Shown one piece after another: positions 1 to 7,097 of a DNA stretch of 9,928 nt (the first letter of the stretch is position 1; each line of letters opens with the position of its first letter). The notes beneath the pieces were generated by a model, which made no database searches, was not told where the DNA came from, and saw nothing but the letters and a program-made list of their open reading frames with translations. Both the position numbers and the translations under genes were made by a program. This stretch comes from Bacteroidales bacterium (lineage in GTDB: Bacteria > Bacteroidota > Bacteroidia > Bacteroidales > VadinHA17), in NCBI GenBank assembly GCA_025455505.1, contig JALOMK010000043.1:1-9928 (forward strand), given 5' to 3'.

Positions 1-1166
1 CTGAAAATACTGTGATTATTGACAGCTTGTTCGGTACCGGCCTCTCAAATCCGCTGACGGGAATATTTGCCCAGACGGTTGATTATATCAATAATTCCCG
101 GACCGAGGTGCTCTCAGTCGATATGCCGTCCGGACTTTTCAGTGAACAAAATCCCGTCGGCGTTTCATCACCGATAGTCCGGGCAACTCATACCCTGACA
201 TTCCAATTCCCGAAGATATCCTTCATGTTTCCTGAAAATGAACAATATACAGGCCGCTGGCACCTGATTCCCATTGGTATTTCCGAGACTGCAATTGCAA
301 GCATGCCTTCGCAATTTGAGCTGATAGGTGATGATACAGTTTCTGGTTTGCTGAAAAAACGAAGGATCTTTGCCCACAAGGGTGACTTTGGACATGGCCT
401 CATAATTGGTGGATCCACAGGAAAAATTGGCGCTGTAGTTCTTGGGGCACGTGCGGCCCTTCGCTCAGGCATTGGACTAGTTACTTGTAACATACCAGCT
501 TCCGGGAACTCTATCCTGCAGACAGCAGTGCCGGAAGCGATGACTGTCTGTGATCCGTCAGACAGGAATATAAGCACGGCACTTGCCGTTGATCCCTACG
601 ACTGTGTTGCTGTCGGACCGGGTCTGGGTACCAGCATGGCCACAACAAACGCATTTGACGGTATACTAAGAAAGTGCAGGAGACACCCCCTTGTGATTGA
701 TGCCGATGGCCTGAATATTATTGCGGCAAACAAGGATATGTATTCGCTCATACCTCCGGGAACTATTCTGACACCTCATCCGCGTGAATTCGAACGCCTT
801 GCAGGCAGAGCAGGGGACAGCTATGCAAGGCTCAACCTGCAGATAGAGTTCTCGAAAAAATTCAGGACAATCGTCGTGCAGAAAGGTGCACACACTATAA
901 TTACCGGTCACGAGGGGCATGTATGGTTCAACAGTACAGGAAACCCGGGGATGGCAACAGCAGGATGCGGCGATGTACTCACAGGGATAATTCTCTCGCT
1001 CCTTGCACAGGGTTATGAACCCTTGCACGCAGCAATTGCAGGAGTGTATATTCACGGACTTGCCGGAGACATGGCTGCTGAGGAAAAAGGCTATGAGGCA
1101 TTGATTGCCTCGGATATAACTGATTACCTCGGTAAGGCATTCACTTACCTGAAATCAAAAACATAA
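1..1166 (+). CDS. nnr: Bifunctional NAD(P)H-hydrate epimerase/dehydratase (5'-truncated)
   Basis: The enzyme repairs hydrated NADH and NADPH. The N-terminal YjeF (NnrE) domain epimerises R- and S-NAD(P)HX, and the C-terminal ribokinase-like (NnrD) domain dehydrates S-NAD(P)HX using ADP or ATP in the cytosol. The window opens inside the epimerase domain. The first full codon is at base 3, and the frame reads straight in from the edge, so the GTG at 12 is an internal codon and not a start. Numbering from that GTG, SLFGTGL (5-11), VDMPSGL (36-42) and TFQFPK (63-68) are epimerase landmarks. The dehydratase domain begins near residue 115. It shows KGDFGHGLIIGG (123-134), GPGLG (202-206), VIDADGLN (228-235), TPHPREF (254-260) and the family signature around NPGMATAGCGDVLTG (311-325), whose GCGD lies in the nucleotide/catalytic site. 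About 100 or more N-terminal residues are missing. It lies 38 bp before the lipoprotein gene and may share a transcript with it. Confidence 0.95.
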   Translation, partial: ENTVIIDSLFGTGLSNPLTGIFAQTVDYINNSRTEVLSVDMPSGLFSEQNPVGVSSPIVRATHTLTFQFPKISFMFPENEQYTGRWHLIPIGISETAIASMPSQFELIGDDTVSGLLKKRRIFAHKGDFGHGLIIGGSTGKIGAVVLGARAALRSGIGLVTCNIPASGNSILQTAVPEAMTVCDPSDRNISTALAVDPYDCVAVGPGLGTSMATTNAFDGILRKCRRHPLVIDADGLNIIAANKDMYSLIPPGTILTPHPREFERLAGRAGDSYARLNLQIEFSKKFRTIVVQKGAHTIITGHEGHVWFNSTGNPGMATAGCGDVLTGIILSLLAQGYEPLHAAIAGVYIHGLAGDMAAEEKGYEALIASDITDYLGKAFTYLKSKT

Positions 1167-1204
1167 AAATAATTACAAGAGCGATTCATCTAATTCATAA
1201 AAAT

Positions 1205-2329
1205 ATGACAACGTATAAAATCAGTACAATAGCAGCCCTGATAACATTTGTATTCCTGAACTCCTGCACAACTTCGAAGAAGGCAACTGTTCCGGAAACA
1301 GTTATTCTTCCTTTGTCTGATACTGTGAGGCCGGTAGACGGAAGTGTTGTTTATGCGCTTCCAAGGACAGTGATTTCAATTCGGGCCGAGGTTGAACATA
1401 CTATTGAGATACCCGGCCCATACTCTCAATATGCTGGAGAAATGCTGGGACTTGACAAAGTCATCAGGTCTGAGAACGAAATCTGGAGTTTAGGTCGCAT
1501 ATTCGTCAGAAGCCATGAAGAGATTGATCCTTCTGAGTATTATATGCTGAAAAGCAATTCTATTTTTCATTCAAATGTTCTTGTTATGAAAAAGGAAGGG
1601 CTAATTCTTGACCTGAATCCGGCTAATCTCAGGCCCTTCGTTGCTGATGCCGCGAATCCAGGGAGGCAGCTCCGGGGTTTTGAAGTATTCGATATGGGTT
1701 CAGATGAGTATTTCCAGTCGCAGAGCGATACAGCCTACAGAAGGGTAGCCATAGATTCTTCATTTGTGCGGATACCTTATATAGTTGAAAAGAAAAAGAA
1801 ACTCTCTATTGAGCAGATGGCTGAAAGGGCAGCCAAACGACTCATGGAGCTGCGTGAGGGTAAACATCTGATACTCACAGGTGAAGCTAATGTTTTTCCG
1901 CAGAGCGAGGCTGCAATCGCCGAGATTAACAGGATTGAAAAGGAGTATACAGAGTTATTTACCGGAAAAACATTCACTGAGACAGTCAGTTTTGATTTCC
2001 AGCTAATCCCTGAAAAGGATATGGCAGGTAAAGAACTGGTTGTCTTTCGCTTCTCCGAAACAACAGGTCCTCTGTCCCAGAACCAGGGCGGAGGGTACCC
2101 TGTTACTGCAAAATTTACACCGGAGCTGAAGACAAAGGACCTGACCTTTGTAGCCGGTGCATCTGCTCCAGTAAGCAATCAACAGTTCGACAGGCTTTAT
2201 TACAGGATGCCTGATGTTGCCAGAATTACGGTTTCTGCCGGTGACAGGGTATTATACAACGGCAGGATACTTGTGTTCCAGTTCGGGGAGCTTCTGCAGC
2301 TTCCTGCAAATTACATAATTGGAAAATAA
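1205..2329 (+). CDS. DUF4831 family lipoprotein
   Basis: This 374-residue protein of unknown function has an N-terminal lipoprotein signal. A basic start and a hydrophobic stretch (about 9-18) lead to the lipobox-like LNSC, with Cys21 as the probable lipidated residue. It should therefore be anchored in the periplasm or on the outer membrane. The mature part begins with a Ser/Thr/Lys-rich linker. A globular region follows that I recognise as DUF4831 from the order of segments: YALPRTVI near 50, the IPGPYSQYAGEMLG region near 70-82, and a charged helical stretch near 195-245. There are no catalytic motifs I can name. The ATG is preceded by an A-rich tract without a Shine-Dalgarno sequence, as is usual for this phylum. 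It may be co-transcribed with the hydrate repair gene 38 bp upstream. Its stop lies 7 bp from the convergent thioredoxin-like gene. The family call is from memory of the fold's sequence pattern; the lipoprotein call is read directly. Confidence 0.8.
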   Translation: MTTYKISTIAALITFVFLNSCTTSKKATVPETVILPLSDTVRPVDGSVVYALPRTVISIRAEVEHTIEIPGPYSQYAGEMLGLDKVIRSENEIWSLGRIFVRSHEEIDPSEYYMLKSNSIFHSNVLVMKKEGLILDLNPANLRPFVADAANPGRQLRGFEVFDMGSDEYFQSQSDTAYRRVAIDSSFVRIPYIVEKKKKLSIEQMAERAAKRLMELREGKHLILTGEANVFPQSEAAIAEINRIEKEYTELFTGKTFTETVSFDFQLIPEKDMAGKELVVFRFSETTGPLSQNQGGGYPVTAKFTPELKTKDLTFVAGASAPVSNQQFDRLYYRMPDVARITVSAGDRVLYNGRILVFQFGELLQLPANYIIGK

Positions 2330-2336
2330 TCCAACT

Positions 2337-2888
2337 CTACTTTATCCTGCTCTGGAAAGATTTCTGATAGTCCTCCCATTTCTGAGTGTCGTAGGCCTTG
2401 TCTGCAAAAAAACTGAGGAGGACTTCCATTTCTTTGGGCTGCTTGTAACCGGGGACTGGTGCAGCACTGAGTTTTCCGTCCTTCTGCGGATAAAGGAATA
2501 CTACTGTAGGGTACGACAACTGACCATTGAGCAGTGCGATTGCAAGCTGGTGAGGACTGTTGCTTCCTTTATTCTCATTGATAAAGGTCTGACCCATGAA
2601 CGTTACAGGTTCTGAACCTTCCGCATCGAACTTCACCGGGTAAAACCTGTTATTGAGAATATCAATTATAACTGAATTTGTAAATGTATCCTTGTCCATT
2701 TTTTTGCACCAGCCGCACCAGTCGGTATAGGTATCAATGAAAATAGGCCGCGGGGACTTCTTGTTGAGTTTTTCTGCTTCCTGAATTGTATACCATCTGA
2801 CCTCCCCGGCTGAGGCTGCCGGCGAACTCTGAGCGCCTGCTATCTGGAAAGTGCAGGACAGTATAAGCAGTGCAATTATTCTTCTCAT
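2337..2888 (-). CDS. Secreted thioredoxin-like protein, CGWC active site
   Basis: This 183-residue thioredoxin-fold protein probably acts as a periplasmic thiol reductant or disulfide-handling protein. From the chosen ATG, residues 1-20 form a signal peptide (MRRIIALLILSC... then QIAGAQ), with likely cleavage near Ala19/Gln20. Cys12 could be read as a poor lipobox, but the AGAQ site fits better. The active site is WCGWCKK with Cys58 and Cys61, preceded by the strand PIFIDTYTD. The conserved cis-proline is in SYPTVVFLYP (Pro127). The spacing and the KKMDKDTF helix after the CxxC resemble the thioredoxin_7/DUF255-like group rather than classical TrxA. The frame stays open upstream to 2969, but the ATG at 2888 directly precedes the signal peptide, so the extra 27 residues are unlikely to be translated. 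It is convergent with the lipoprotein gene and divergent from the MFS gene. The substrate is unknown. Confidence 0.85.
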   Translation of the reverse strand: MRRIIALLILSCTFQIAGAQSSPAASAGEVRWYTIQEAEKLNKKSPRPIFIDTYTDWCGWCKKMDKDTFTNSVIIDILNNRFYPVKFDAEGSEPVTFMGQTFINENKGSNSPHQLAIALLNGQLSYPTVVFLYPQKDGKLSAAPVPGYKQPKEMEVLLSFFADKAYDTQKWEDYQKSFQSRIK

Positions 2889-2967
2889 GGCGAAATTATT
2901 GTTAGTGCAAATAAAGATATTTTTATGATCCATTCTGATTTTAATGCAAAAAATCATCAGTATCAAC

Positions 2968-2975
2968 AATCAGGC
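2968..2975 (-). promoter_or_regulatory. Shared octamer GCCTGATT, copy 1 (upstream of thioredoxin-like gene)
   Basis: On the minus strand this reads GCCTGATT, 79 nt before the ATG of the thioredoxin-like gene. The same octamer in the same orientation lies 43 nt before the compact PiT gene and 50 nt before the large PiT gene. It could be a regulator site or part of a leader. No known box is matched, and the function is inferred only from its repeated position. Confidence 0.25.
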
Positions 2976-3057
2976 CACATTTTAGTTCACTCTGACGGAA
3001 TCGGATAATCAAAGATGAAATAATTTCCTACATTTACCCTCCTTAATCTTACTCAAA

Positions 3058-4449
3058 ATGGAAGCAATCTCAAATACCCTTCGTGATTCAAAGTTCGCAA
3101 GGTGGACAGCCTTGGCCGTGGTCTCATTTACGATGCTGTGCGGTTATTATCTGACTGATGTGATGGCGCCACTCAAGCCCCTGCTTGAAAAGGAATTGCT
3201 CTGGAATAGTGCAGAGTATGGTTTCTTTACAAGCGCTTATGGCTGGTTCAACGTATTTCTTCTTATGCTCATCCTGGGGGGAATTATTCTCGATAAGATG
3301 GGGGTGAGGTTTACCGGGAAGCTTGCTACTATGATAATGGTTGCCGGAACTGCTCTTAAATATTGGGCGATATCGACACATTCGCTTGATTCTTCCACTA
3401 TTCTTGGCATGAAGGCACAGGTCGTTGTTGCAGCGCTTGGTTTTGCTGTATTCGGCGTGGGTGTGGAGGTTGCAGGCATCACGGTATCAAAGATTATTGT
3501 AAAATGGTTCAAGGGAAAGGAACTTGCTCTTGCAATGGGACTCGAAATGGCAACTGCCCGTATGGGTACAGCGCTTGCACTTTCTACTTCGGTGTTTATT
3601 GCGAATGCATTCAGCAATGTTGCAGCTCCGGTTCTTGTCTGTCTTATTATGCTCTGTATAGGGATGATAGCATTCTTTCTCTATGCGGTTAAAGACAAGA
3701 AGCTTGATGCTTCACTTGCCGCAGAGGCTGAGCGGACAGGAATAGTATCAGATGAGGAGTCCTTCAAGGTTTCGGATATTGTCAAAATTGTTACAAACAA
3801 GGGATGGTGGTATCTTGCCATACTCTGCGTACTTTTCTATTCCTCGGTTTTTCCCTTCCTGAAGTATGCATCTGATTTGATGGTAAACAAGTTCGGAGTT
3901 GATCCGAAGCTTGCCGGGTCAATTCCGGCACTTCTTCCTTTCGGGACAATACTGCTGACTCCGCTCTTCGGGAATATGTACGACAGGAAAGGAAAAGGTG
4001 CCAGCATCATGATACTTGGTTCGGTGCTTCTGATAATTGTCCATGCACTTTTTTCGGTTCCCTTCCTTAACCAGACGCCGGTTGCCATTTTACTGATCGT
4101 AGTACTTGGAATAGGATTCTCTCTTGTCCCTTCTGCAATGTGGCCTTCAGTTCCGAAAATTATCCCTGAAAACCAGCTTGGTACAGCCTATGCCCTTATT
4201 TTCTGGGTTCAGAACTGGGGCCTTATGGGTGTGCCGGCCCTTATAGGATGGGTTCTCAACGAATATTGCATTACAGGTACGCATCTTGTGGATGGGGCAG
4301 AAGTCTCGAGTTACAACTATACGCTGCCTATGATGATCTTTACGGGCTTCGGCATACTTGCACTTGTTTTCGCTCTTCTTCTCAAGGCAGAGGACAAAAA
4401 GAAAGGTTACGGCCTGCAGATGCCAAATATCAGGAAACAGGAAAATTAA
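3058..4449 (+). CDS. MFS transporter (MFSD1-like)
   Basis: This 463-residue protein of the major facilitator superfamily has about twelve hydrophobic segments in two six-helix halves, with a charged cytoplasmic loop near 212-245 between them. MFS motif A-like loops are visible in both halves: GGIILDKMGVRFTGK (74-88) between helices 2 and 3, and GNMYDRKGKG (305-314) between helices 8 and 9. The segment PSVPKIIPENQLGTAYAL (363-380), followed by FWVQNWGL, recalls the eukaryotic MFSD1 lineage, whose lysosomal members carry dipeptides. That resemblance is from memory and does not fix the substrate here. The protein acts in the inner membrane. The gene starts 169 bp from the divergent thioredoxin-like gene, so it probably has its own promoter, but no strong Bacteroides -33/-7 match was seen (only TACATTTA at 3029-3036). 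No Shine-Dalgarno sequence precedes the ATG. Confidence 0.88.
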   Translation: MEAISNTLRDSKFARWTALAVVSFTMLCGYYLTDVMAPLKPLLEKELLWNSAEYGFFTSAYGWFNVFLLMLILGGIILDKMGVRFTGKLATMIMVAGTALKYWAISTHSLDSSTILGMKAQVVVAALGFAVFGVGVEVAGITVSKIIVKWFKGKELALAMGLEMATARMGTALALSTSVFIANAFSNVAAPVLVCLIMLCIGMIAFFLYAVKDKKLDASLAAEAERTGIVSDEESFKVSDIVKIVTNKGWWYLAILCVLFYSSVFPFLKYASDLMVNKFGVDPKLAGSIPALLPFGTILLTPLFGNMYDRKGKGASIMILGSVLLIIVHALFSVPFLNQTPVAILLIVVLGIGFSLVPSAMWPSVPKIIPENQLGTAYALIFWVQNWGLMGVPALIGWVLNEYCITGTHLVDGAEVSSYNYTLPMMIFTGFGILALVFALLLKAEDKKKGYGLQMPNIRKQEN

Positions 4450-4468
4450 CTTTTCATTAACACCATAC

Positions 4469-4498
4469 AATACAGAAAGATGTATTTTCGTTGAAAAT
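4469..4498 (+). repeat. Two overlapping inverted repeats after the MFS gene
   Basis: AATACA (4469-4474) pairs with TGTATT (4481-4486) across a 6-nt loop. ATTTTC (4484-4489) pairs with GAAAAT (4493-4498) across 3 nt. The arms share 4484-4486, so only one hairpin can form at a time. They lie 20 bp after the MFS stop and 16 bp before the next ATG. They could be a weak terminator or attenuating leader, but the stems are short and A/T-rich. Confidence 0.25.
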
Positions 4499-4514
4499 GT
4501 AAAATCGGAATAAG

Positions 4515-4793
4515 ATGAAGAAATTTATTATTGGATTATCAGTTCTGGCCGTGATGGCAGTTGTTGTAATATTGTTTGTGAATGCTCAGTCATCAACCCC
4601 TCAGGAGGTTAAAAAGCCGGCTAAGGAAACGACAACGGGATGTGGCGGCTGTGCAGGATCATCTGCTGCCTGTGCTCCGAAGAATGAAGCGAAAGCCGGA
4701 GAAAACGTGAAATCATCCGGCGGCTCGGGAACTGCAACTGCTGATGTGAAGAAGGATACAAAGGCATGCTGCAGCACACCTGTTAAAAAGTAA
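4515..4793 (+). CDS. Small Cys-rich membrane-anchored or exported protein, unknown function
   Basis: I do not recognise the family of this 92-residue protein. MKK and a strongly hydrophobic segment (about 4-23) form either an uncleaved membrane anchor or a signal peptide ending near VNA/Q (23-25). The rest is low-complexity and rich in Lys, Ala, Gly, Ser and Thr. It carries five cysteines: Cys43 and Cys46 in CGGC, Cys53, and the adjacent pair Cys85-Cys86 near the C-terminus. A CxxC followed by single and paired cysteines could bind a metal or an Fe-S centre or be redox active, but no known arrangement is matched. The start is supported by a GGAAT stretch about 7 nt before the ATG and by the signal-like N-terminus. 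It lies between the MFS and cupin genes on the same strand, 65 bp after the former. Composition makes it look disordered after the anchor. Confidence 0.7.
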   Translation: MKKFIIGLSVLAVMAVVVILFVNAQSSTPQEVKKPAKETTTGCGGCAGSSAACAPKNEAKAGENVKSSGGSGTATADVKKDTKACCSTPVKK

Positions 4794-4845
4794 CCATTTT
4801 ATCGTAAACCCCGGTCTGGTGGCCTGGGACATTACTAAAATAATT

Positions 4846-5178
4846 ATGTCGTCCAACGAATTTGAAAAGGCAAAGTCGTTTGTTTATAAAGAATCAATCG
4901 ACTACTCCAGCGGGGGGATAGTAAGCAAGACAGTTCTTAAGAAGCAAACGGGTAATATCTCGCTCTTCTCATTTGACAGTGGAGAGGCCCTTAGTGAGCA
5001 CACTGCACCTTTTGATGCGGTTATCCAGGTTGTGGAAGGCAAAGGTGAGATTATCATTGACGGCAAATCTCACTTTCTGAGTGAGGGCGAGACTATCATT
5101 ATGCCGGCGAATATTCCCCATGCCGTCCGGGCACCGGAACGGTTCAAGATGGTTCTGACAATGATAAGAAGCAGTTAA
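4846..5178 (+). CDS. Single-domain cupin protein
   Basis: This 110-residue protein is one beta-barrel of the cupin_2 type, probably cytosolic. The first cupin motif is reduced: Gly46 and His52 are present in SGEALSEHTAPFD, but the second histidine position is Ala54. The second motif is EGETIIMPANIPHAV (80-94), with Pro87, Asn89 and His92. Metal ligands are thus fewer than in classical dioxygenase cupins, which suggests a small-ligand-binding or sensor role, or an uncommon metal site. The substrate is unknown. A GTG at 4819 would add nine residues (MAWDITKII), but the ATG at 4846 is preceded by the A/T-rich context seen at other starts here, and cupins of this kind usually begin shortly before the KAKSF-like strand, so the ATG is preferred. 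It follows the Cys-rich gene by about 50 bp and is convergent with the DUF47 gene. Confidence 0.87.
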   Translation: MSSNEFEKAKSFVYKESIDYSSGGIVSKTVLKKQTGNISLFSFDSGEALSEHTAPFDAVIQVVEGKGEIIIDGKSHFLSEGETIIMPANIPHAVRAPERFKMVLTMIRSS

Positions 5179-5188
5179 AACTTAACTG
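5172..5188 (+). repeat. Perfect inverted repeat overlapping the cupin stop codon
   Basis: CAGTTAA (5172-5178, ending in the cupin TAA) is exactly complementary to TTAACTG (5182-5188) across the 3-nt loop AAC. It could form a 7-bp hairpin at the end of the cupin transcript. No T-tract follows on either strand, so a standard intrinsic terminator is not shown; a role in transcript ending or RNA stability is only inferred. Confidence 0.35.
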
Positions 5189-5278
5189 ATCATCGACCTT
5201 ATTGATAGGGTTTTCGCCTGGGTTCTGATGACAACTGCTAACGGGCGCCTGTTGGAATAATCGATGCATTCCTCCTGG

Positions 5279-5929
5279 TCATGCCATCTTAATCAGGATG
5301 GCTTTAAGCGTATCCGTAACATCCTCTTCCTCATCGACGCATCTCTCAAGTATTTCGAGGATTTTGTTATTTTTCAGAAGCTCCTTGGTGTCTTCCTCCT
5401 TTTCAAAAAGCTGCTGCACTCCATCAAAATATTGCTCATCGGCCTTGTGCTCGATATCCTTCACTTTGTTGCATGCAAGCATTATCTGGTCCTTATTCGC
5501 AACAGGGTCCTTGAGGCAATGTATTGCCGATTCAATTTCCCTGGCTGCTTCATAAATATTAGCAGCAAGCTCACTGTAGACCGGAACCATCTTTTTGGGT
5601 TTGTAAAGAAGCATCCTCCTGGAGATGCCATTTATAGAATCGACTACGTCGTCGATATTGGCAGTGAGTTCATGTATGTCCTCCCTGTCAAAAGGAGTGA
5701 TAAATGATTTATTTAGCTGAATATAGGTCGTGTTTGTAATCTCATCACCTATATGCTCCACTTCCTTTATTTCCCTGTGAATTCTTTCATGCTCAGACTG
5801 GTCAGTTGTAGCCATCATGCTTTTAAGCAGTTCTGAAGCTTTTACAAGGTTTTGTGCACCCTTTTCAAACAAGGGAAAAAATGAGTGGTCCTTGGGTACG
5901 AAAAATTTAAGAAAGCTGTCAAGGTTCAT
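5279..5929 (-). CDS. DUF47 / PhoU-like phosphate transport accessory protein
   Basis: This 216-residue all-helical cytosolic protein belongs to the DUF47 (PhoU-like, TIGR00153-type) family, the usual neighbour of PiT phosphate permeases and thought to modulate them. It starts with the typical MNLDSFLKFFVPKD segment. PhoU-style acidic ExxxD motifs, which bind metal clusters in PhoU structures, appear as EHIGD (58-62) in the first half and EHKAD (160-164) in the second. They are accompanied by the acidic patches NIDDVVDSI (91-99) and CVDEEEDVTD (197-206), consistent with two three-helix repeats. The length is normal for the family. It lies 25 bp downstream of the compact PiT permease on the same strand, so the two are almost surely one operon. 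This classic pit-DUF47 pair strongly supports the assignment. The start ATG is clear, and no rival start gives a better family N-terminus. Confidence 0.93.
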   Translation of the reverse strand: MNLDSFLKFFVPKDHSFFPLFEKGAQNLVKASELLKSMMATTDQSEHERIHREIKEVEHIGDEITNTTYIQLNKSFITPFDREDIHELTANIDDVVDSINGISRRMLLYKPKKMVPVYSELAANIYEAAREIESAIHCLKDPVANKDQIMLACNKVKDIEHKADEQYFDGVQQLFEKEEDTKELLKNNKILEILERCVDEEEDVTDTLKAILIKMA

Positions 5930-5954
5930 ATACGGACAAATTAGCGTTTATATG

Positions 5955-6944
5955 TCAGGGTAAAATAATGTTAAGGATAAAATACATGGAAGCCCCGATG
6001 ATTGCCGAAACGGGAATAGTAAGTATCCACGCCCAGAAAATATTCATAGTGACTCCCCATTTTACGGCAGAGACACCCTTCCTGGCACCGGCCCCCATAA
6101 TGGCGCCTGTAATCACATGCGTTGTACTTACGGGAATGCCGAAATGTGTTGCCCCAAAAAGTGTCAGAGCTCCGGCTGTTTCCGCACAGAAGCCTTCAAA
6201 TGGCTTGAGCTTTGTAATCTTTTGCCCCATTGTTTTAACGATTCTCCATCCTCCCAGAAGAGTTCCTAGTGCTATTGCCGCCTGGCAGGAGAGGACAATC
6301 CAGAGGTCGATCGGATCATTCTTTGTCTTTAACCCTGCAGCTATGAGCGCAACCCAGATGATACCCATCGATTTCTGGGCATCGTTGCCACCGTGTCCAA
6401 GGCTGAAAGAAGCAGCGGAAAGAAGCTGAAGCCTTCTGAAATGCTTGTCAACAGTAAGAGGGGCCTGCCTGCGTGAAATGAAAATTACGATTGCAGAAAT
6501 AAAGAAGGACATGAACATGCCAAGAACAGGGGCAACAACAATGAAAATCACAATTTTCACAACACCTGACATCACAACAGAACCCCAGCCTGCACTTGCT
6601 ACCGCAGCGCCAACCAGACCTCCGACAAGCGTATGGGAACTGCTGGAGGGCAGCCCGTACCACCATGTAATAAGATTCCACGTAATTGCTGCAGTAAGAG
6701 CCGAAGCAATGAGAGTGAGATTGACAATGTCGGGGTTGATGACACCTTTCCCAATTGTGTGAGCAACCTTGAGAGGAAAGACAACAAAGGCTATGAAATT
6801 AAAAAATGCGGCCATCGACACGGCAGCAACAGGTGACAGAACCTTTGTCGAGACAACTGTCGCAATTGAATTGGCGGAATCGTGAAAACCATTGATGAAA
6901 TCAAATATCAGGACCAGCGCAACTACTATATATAAGAATGTCAT
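5955..6944 (-). CDS. pit: PiT-family inorganic phosphate transporter
   Basis: This 329-residue inner-membrane permease is of the compact PiT type, which takes up phosphate or metal-phosphate with protons or another cation. The inverted-repeat signature motifs are intact. In the first half they are GFHDSANSIATVVSTK (19-34) and GLPSSSSHTLVGG (97-109); in the second half, GHGGNDAQKSMG (183-194) and GIPVSTTHVITGA (269-281). The Asp and Asn of HDSAN and GGND and the Ser/Thr of SSSSHT and STTH form the phosphate and cation sites in the family. About ten hydrophobic segments are visible, with a basic cytosolic loop near 157-172. The gene lies 25 bp upstream of the DUF47 gene, its likely regulator, and 153 bp downstream of the large PiT-PhoU fusion. 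The gap holds a promoter-like sequence and palindromes, so separate control from the large gene is plausible. No Shine-Dalgarno sequence is seen. Confidence 0.95.
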   Translation of the reverse strand: MTFLYIVVALVLIFDFINGFHDSANSIATVVSTKVLSPVAAVSMAAFFNFIAFVVFPLKVAHTIGKGVINPDIVNLTLIASALTAAITWNLITWWYGLPSSSSHTLVGGLVGAAVASAGWGSVVMSGVVKIVIFIVVAPVLGMFMSFFISAIVIFISRRQAPLTVDKHFRRLQLLSAASFSLGHGGNDAQKSMGIIWVALIAAGLKTKNDPIDLWIVLSCQAAIALGTLLGGWRIVKTMGQKITKLKPFEGFCAETAGALTLFGATHFGIPVSTTHVITGAIMGAGARKGVSAVKWGVTMNIFWAWILTIPVSAIIGASMYFILNIILP

Positions 6945-6987
6945 GGTAGTGGAATATTGTCTTGATGGAGGGATAGGAAGGACATTG

Positions 6988-7000
6988 AATCAGGCCTGAT
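6988..7000 (-). promoter_or_regulatory. Palindrome containing shared octamer copy 2, upstream of pit
   Basis: ATCAGGCCTGAT (6989-7000) is a perfect 12-bp palindrome. With 6988 it contains the minus-strand octamer GCCTGATT (6988-6995), which starts 43 nt before the pit ATG. CTGATCAG (6996-7003) overlaps it as a second small palindrome. It lies downstream of the candidate promoter at 7020-7048, so it would be near or after the transcription start, as an operator or leader element might be. Function is inferred. Confidence 0.3.
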
Positions 7001-7019
7001 CAGTAATTGAAAATTTTCC

Positions 7020-7048
7020 GAAATATATGAAAAATACGGGAAGGCAAA
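7020..7048 (-). promoter_or_regulatory. Candidate Bacteroides-type promoter for pit-DUF47
   Basis: On the minus strand TTTG (7045-7048) is followed after 17 nt by TATATTTC (7020-7027). The Bacteroidales pattern is TTTG, about 19-21 nt, then TAnnTTTG. The -7 match lacks only the final G, and the spacing is slightly short. The site lies in the only gap between the two PiT genes and points at pit. Confidence 0.3.
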
Positions 7049-7097
7049 AAGAAGTTCAGTTTCCATTCGTGATTGAAGTAAACCATAAATCATGAAC

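Noticed and set aside
188..577. Open frame on the minus strand within the hydrate repair gene
   Set aside because: It is antisense to clear NnrE/NnrD motifs, and its product has no recognisable pattern.
666..1055. Cys-rich open frame on the minus strand
   Set aside because: It lies wholly antisense to the conserved dehydratase domain; the cysteines come from reading that gene's reverse complement.
2319..2615. Plus-strand open frame overlapping the lipoprotein end and the thioredoxin-like gene
   Set aside because: It is antisense to the CGWC thioredoxin-like gene, has no domain and overlaps the lipoprotein stop.
2889..2969. Upstream extension of the thioredoxin-like gene (27 residues)
   Set aside because: The signal peptide starts exactly at the ATG at 2888; the extension would bury it and covers the octamer and probable promoter region.
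4819..4845. GTG start for the cupin gene
   Set aside because: It has no ribosome-binding context and adds nine residues outside the cupin barrel; the ATG at 4846 has the A/T-rich context seen at other starts here.
5240..5253. AACGGGCGCCTGTT imperfect palindrome in the cupin-DUF47 gap
   Set aside because: The stem is short, needs a G-T pair and lacks a T-tract on either strand, so it is not convincing as a terminator.
5264..5707. 147-codon plus-strand open frame
   Set aside because: It is antisense to the DUF47 gene, which has strong family motifs and operon context.
5968..6762. Two plus-strand open frames opposite pit
   Set aside because: They mirror PiT transmembrane segments and carry no independent start signal or domain.
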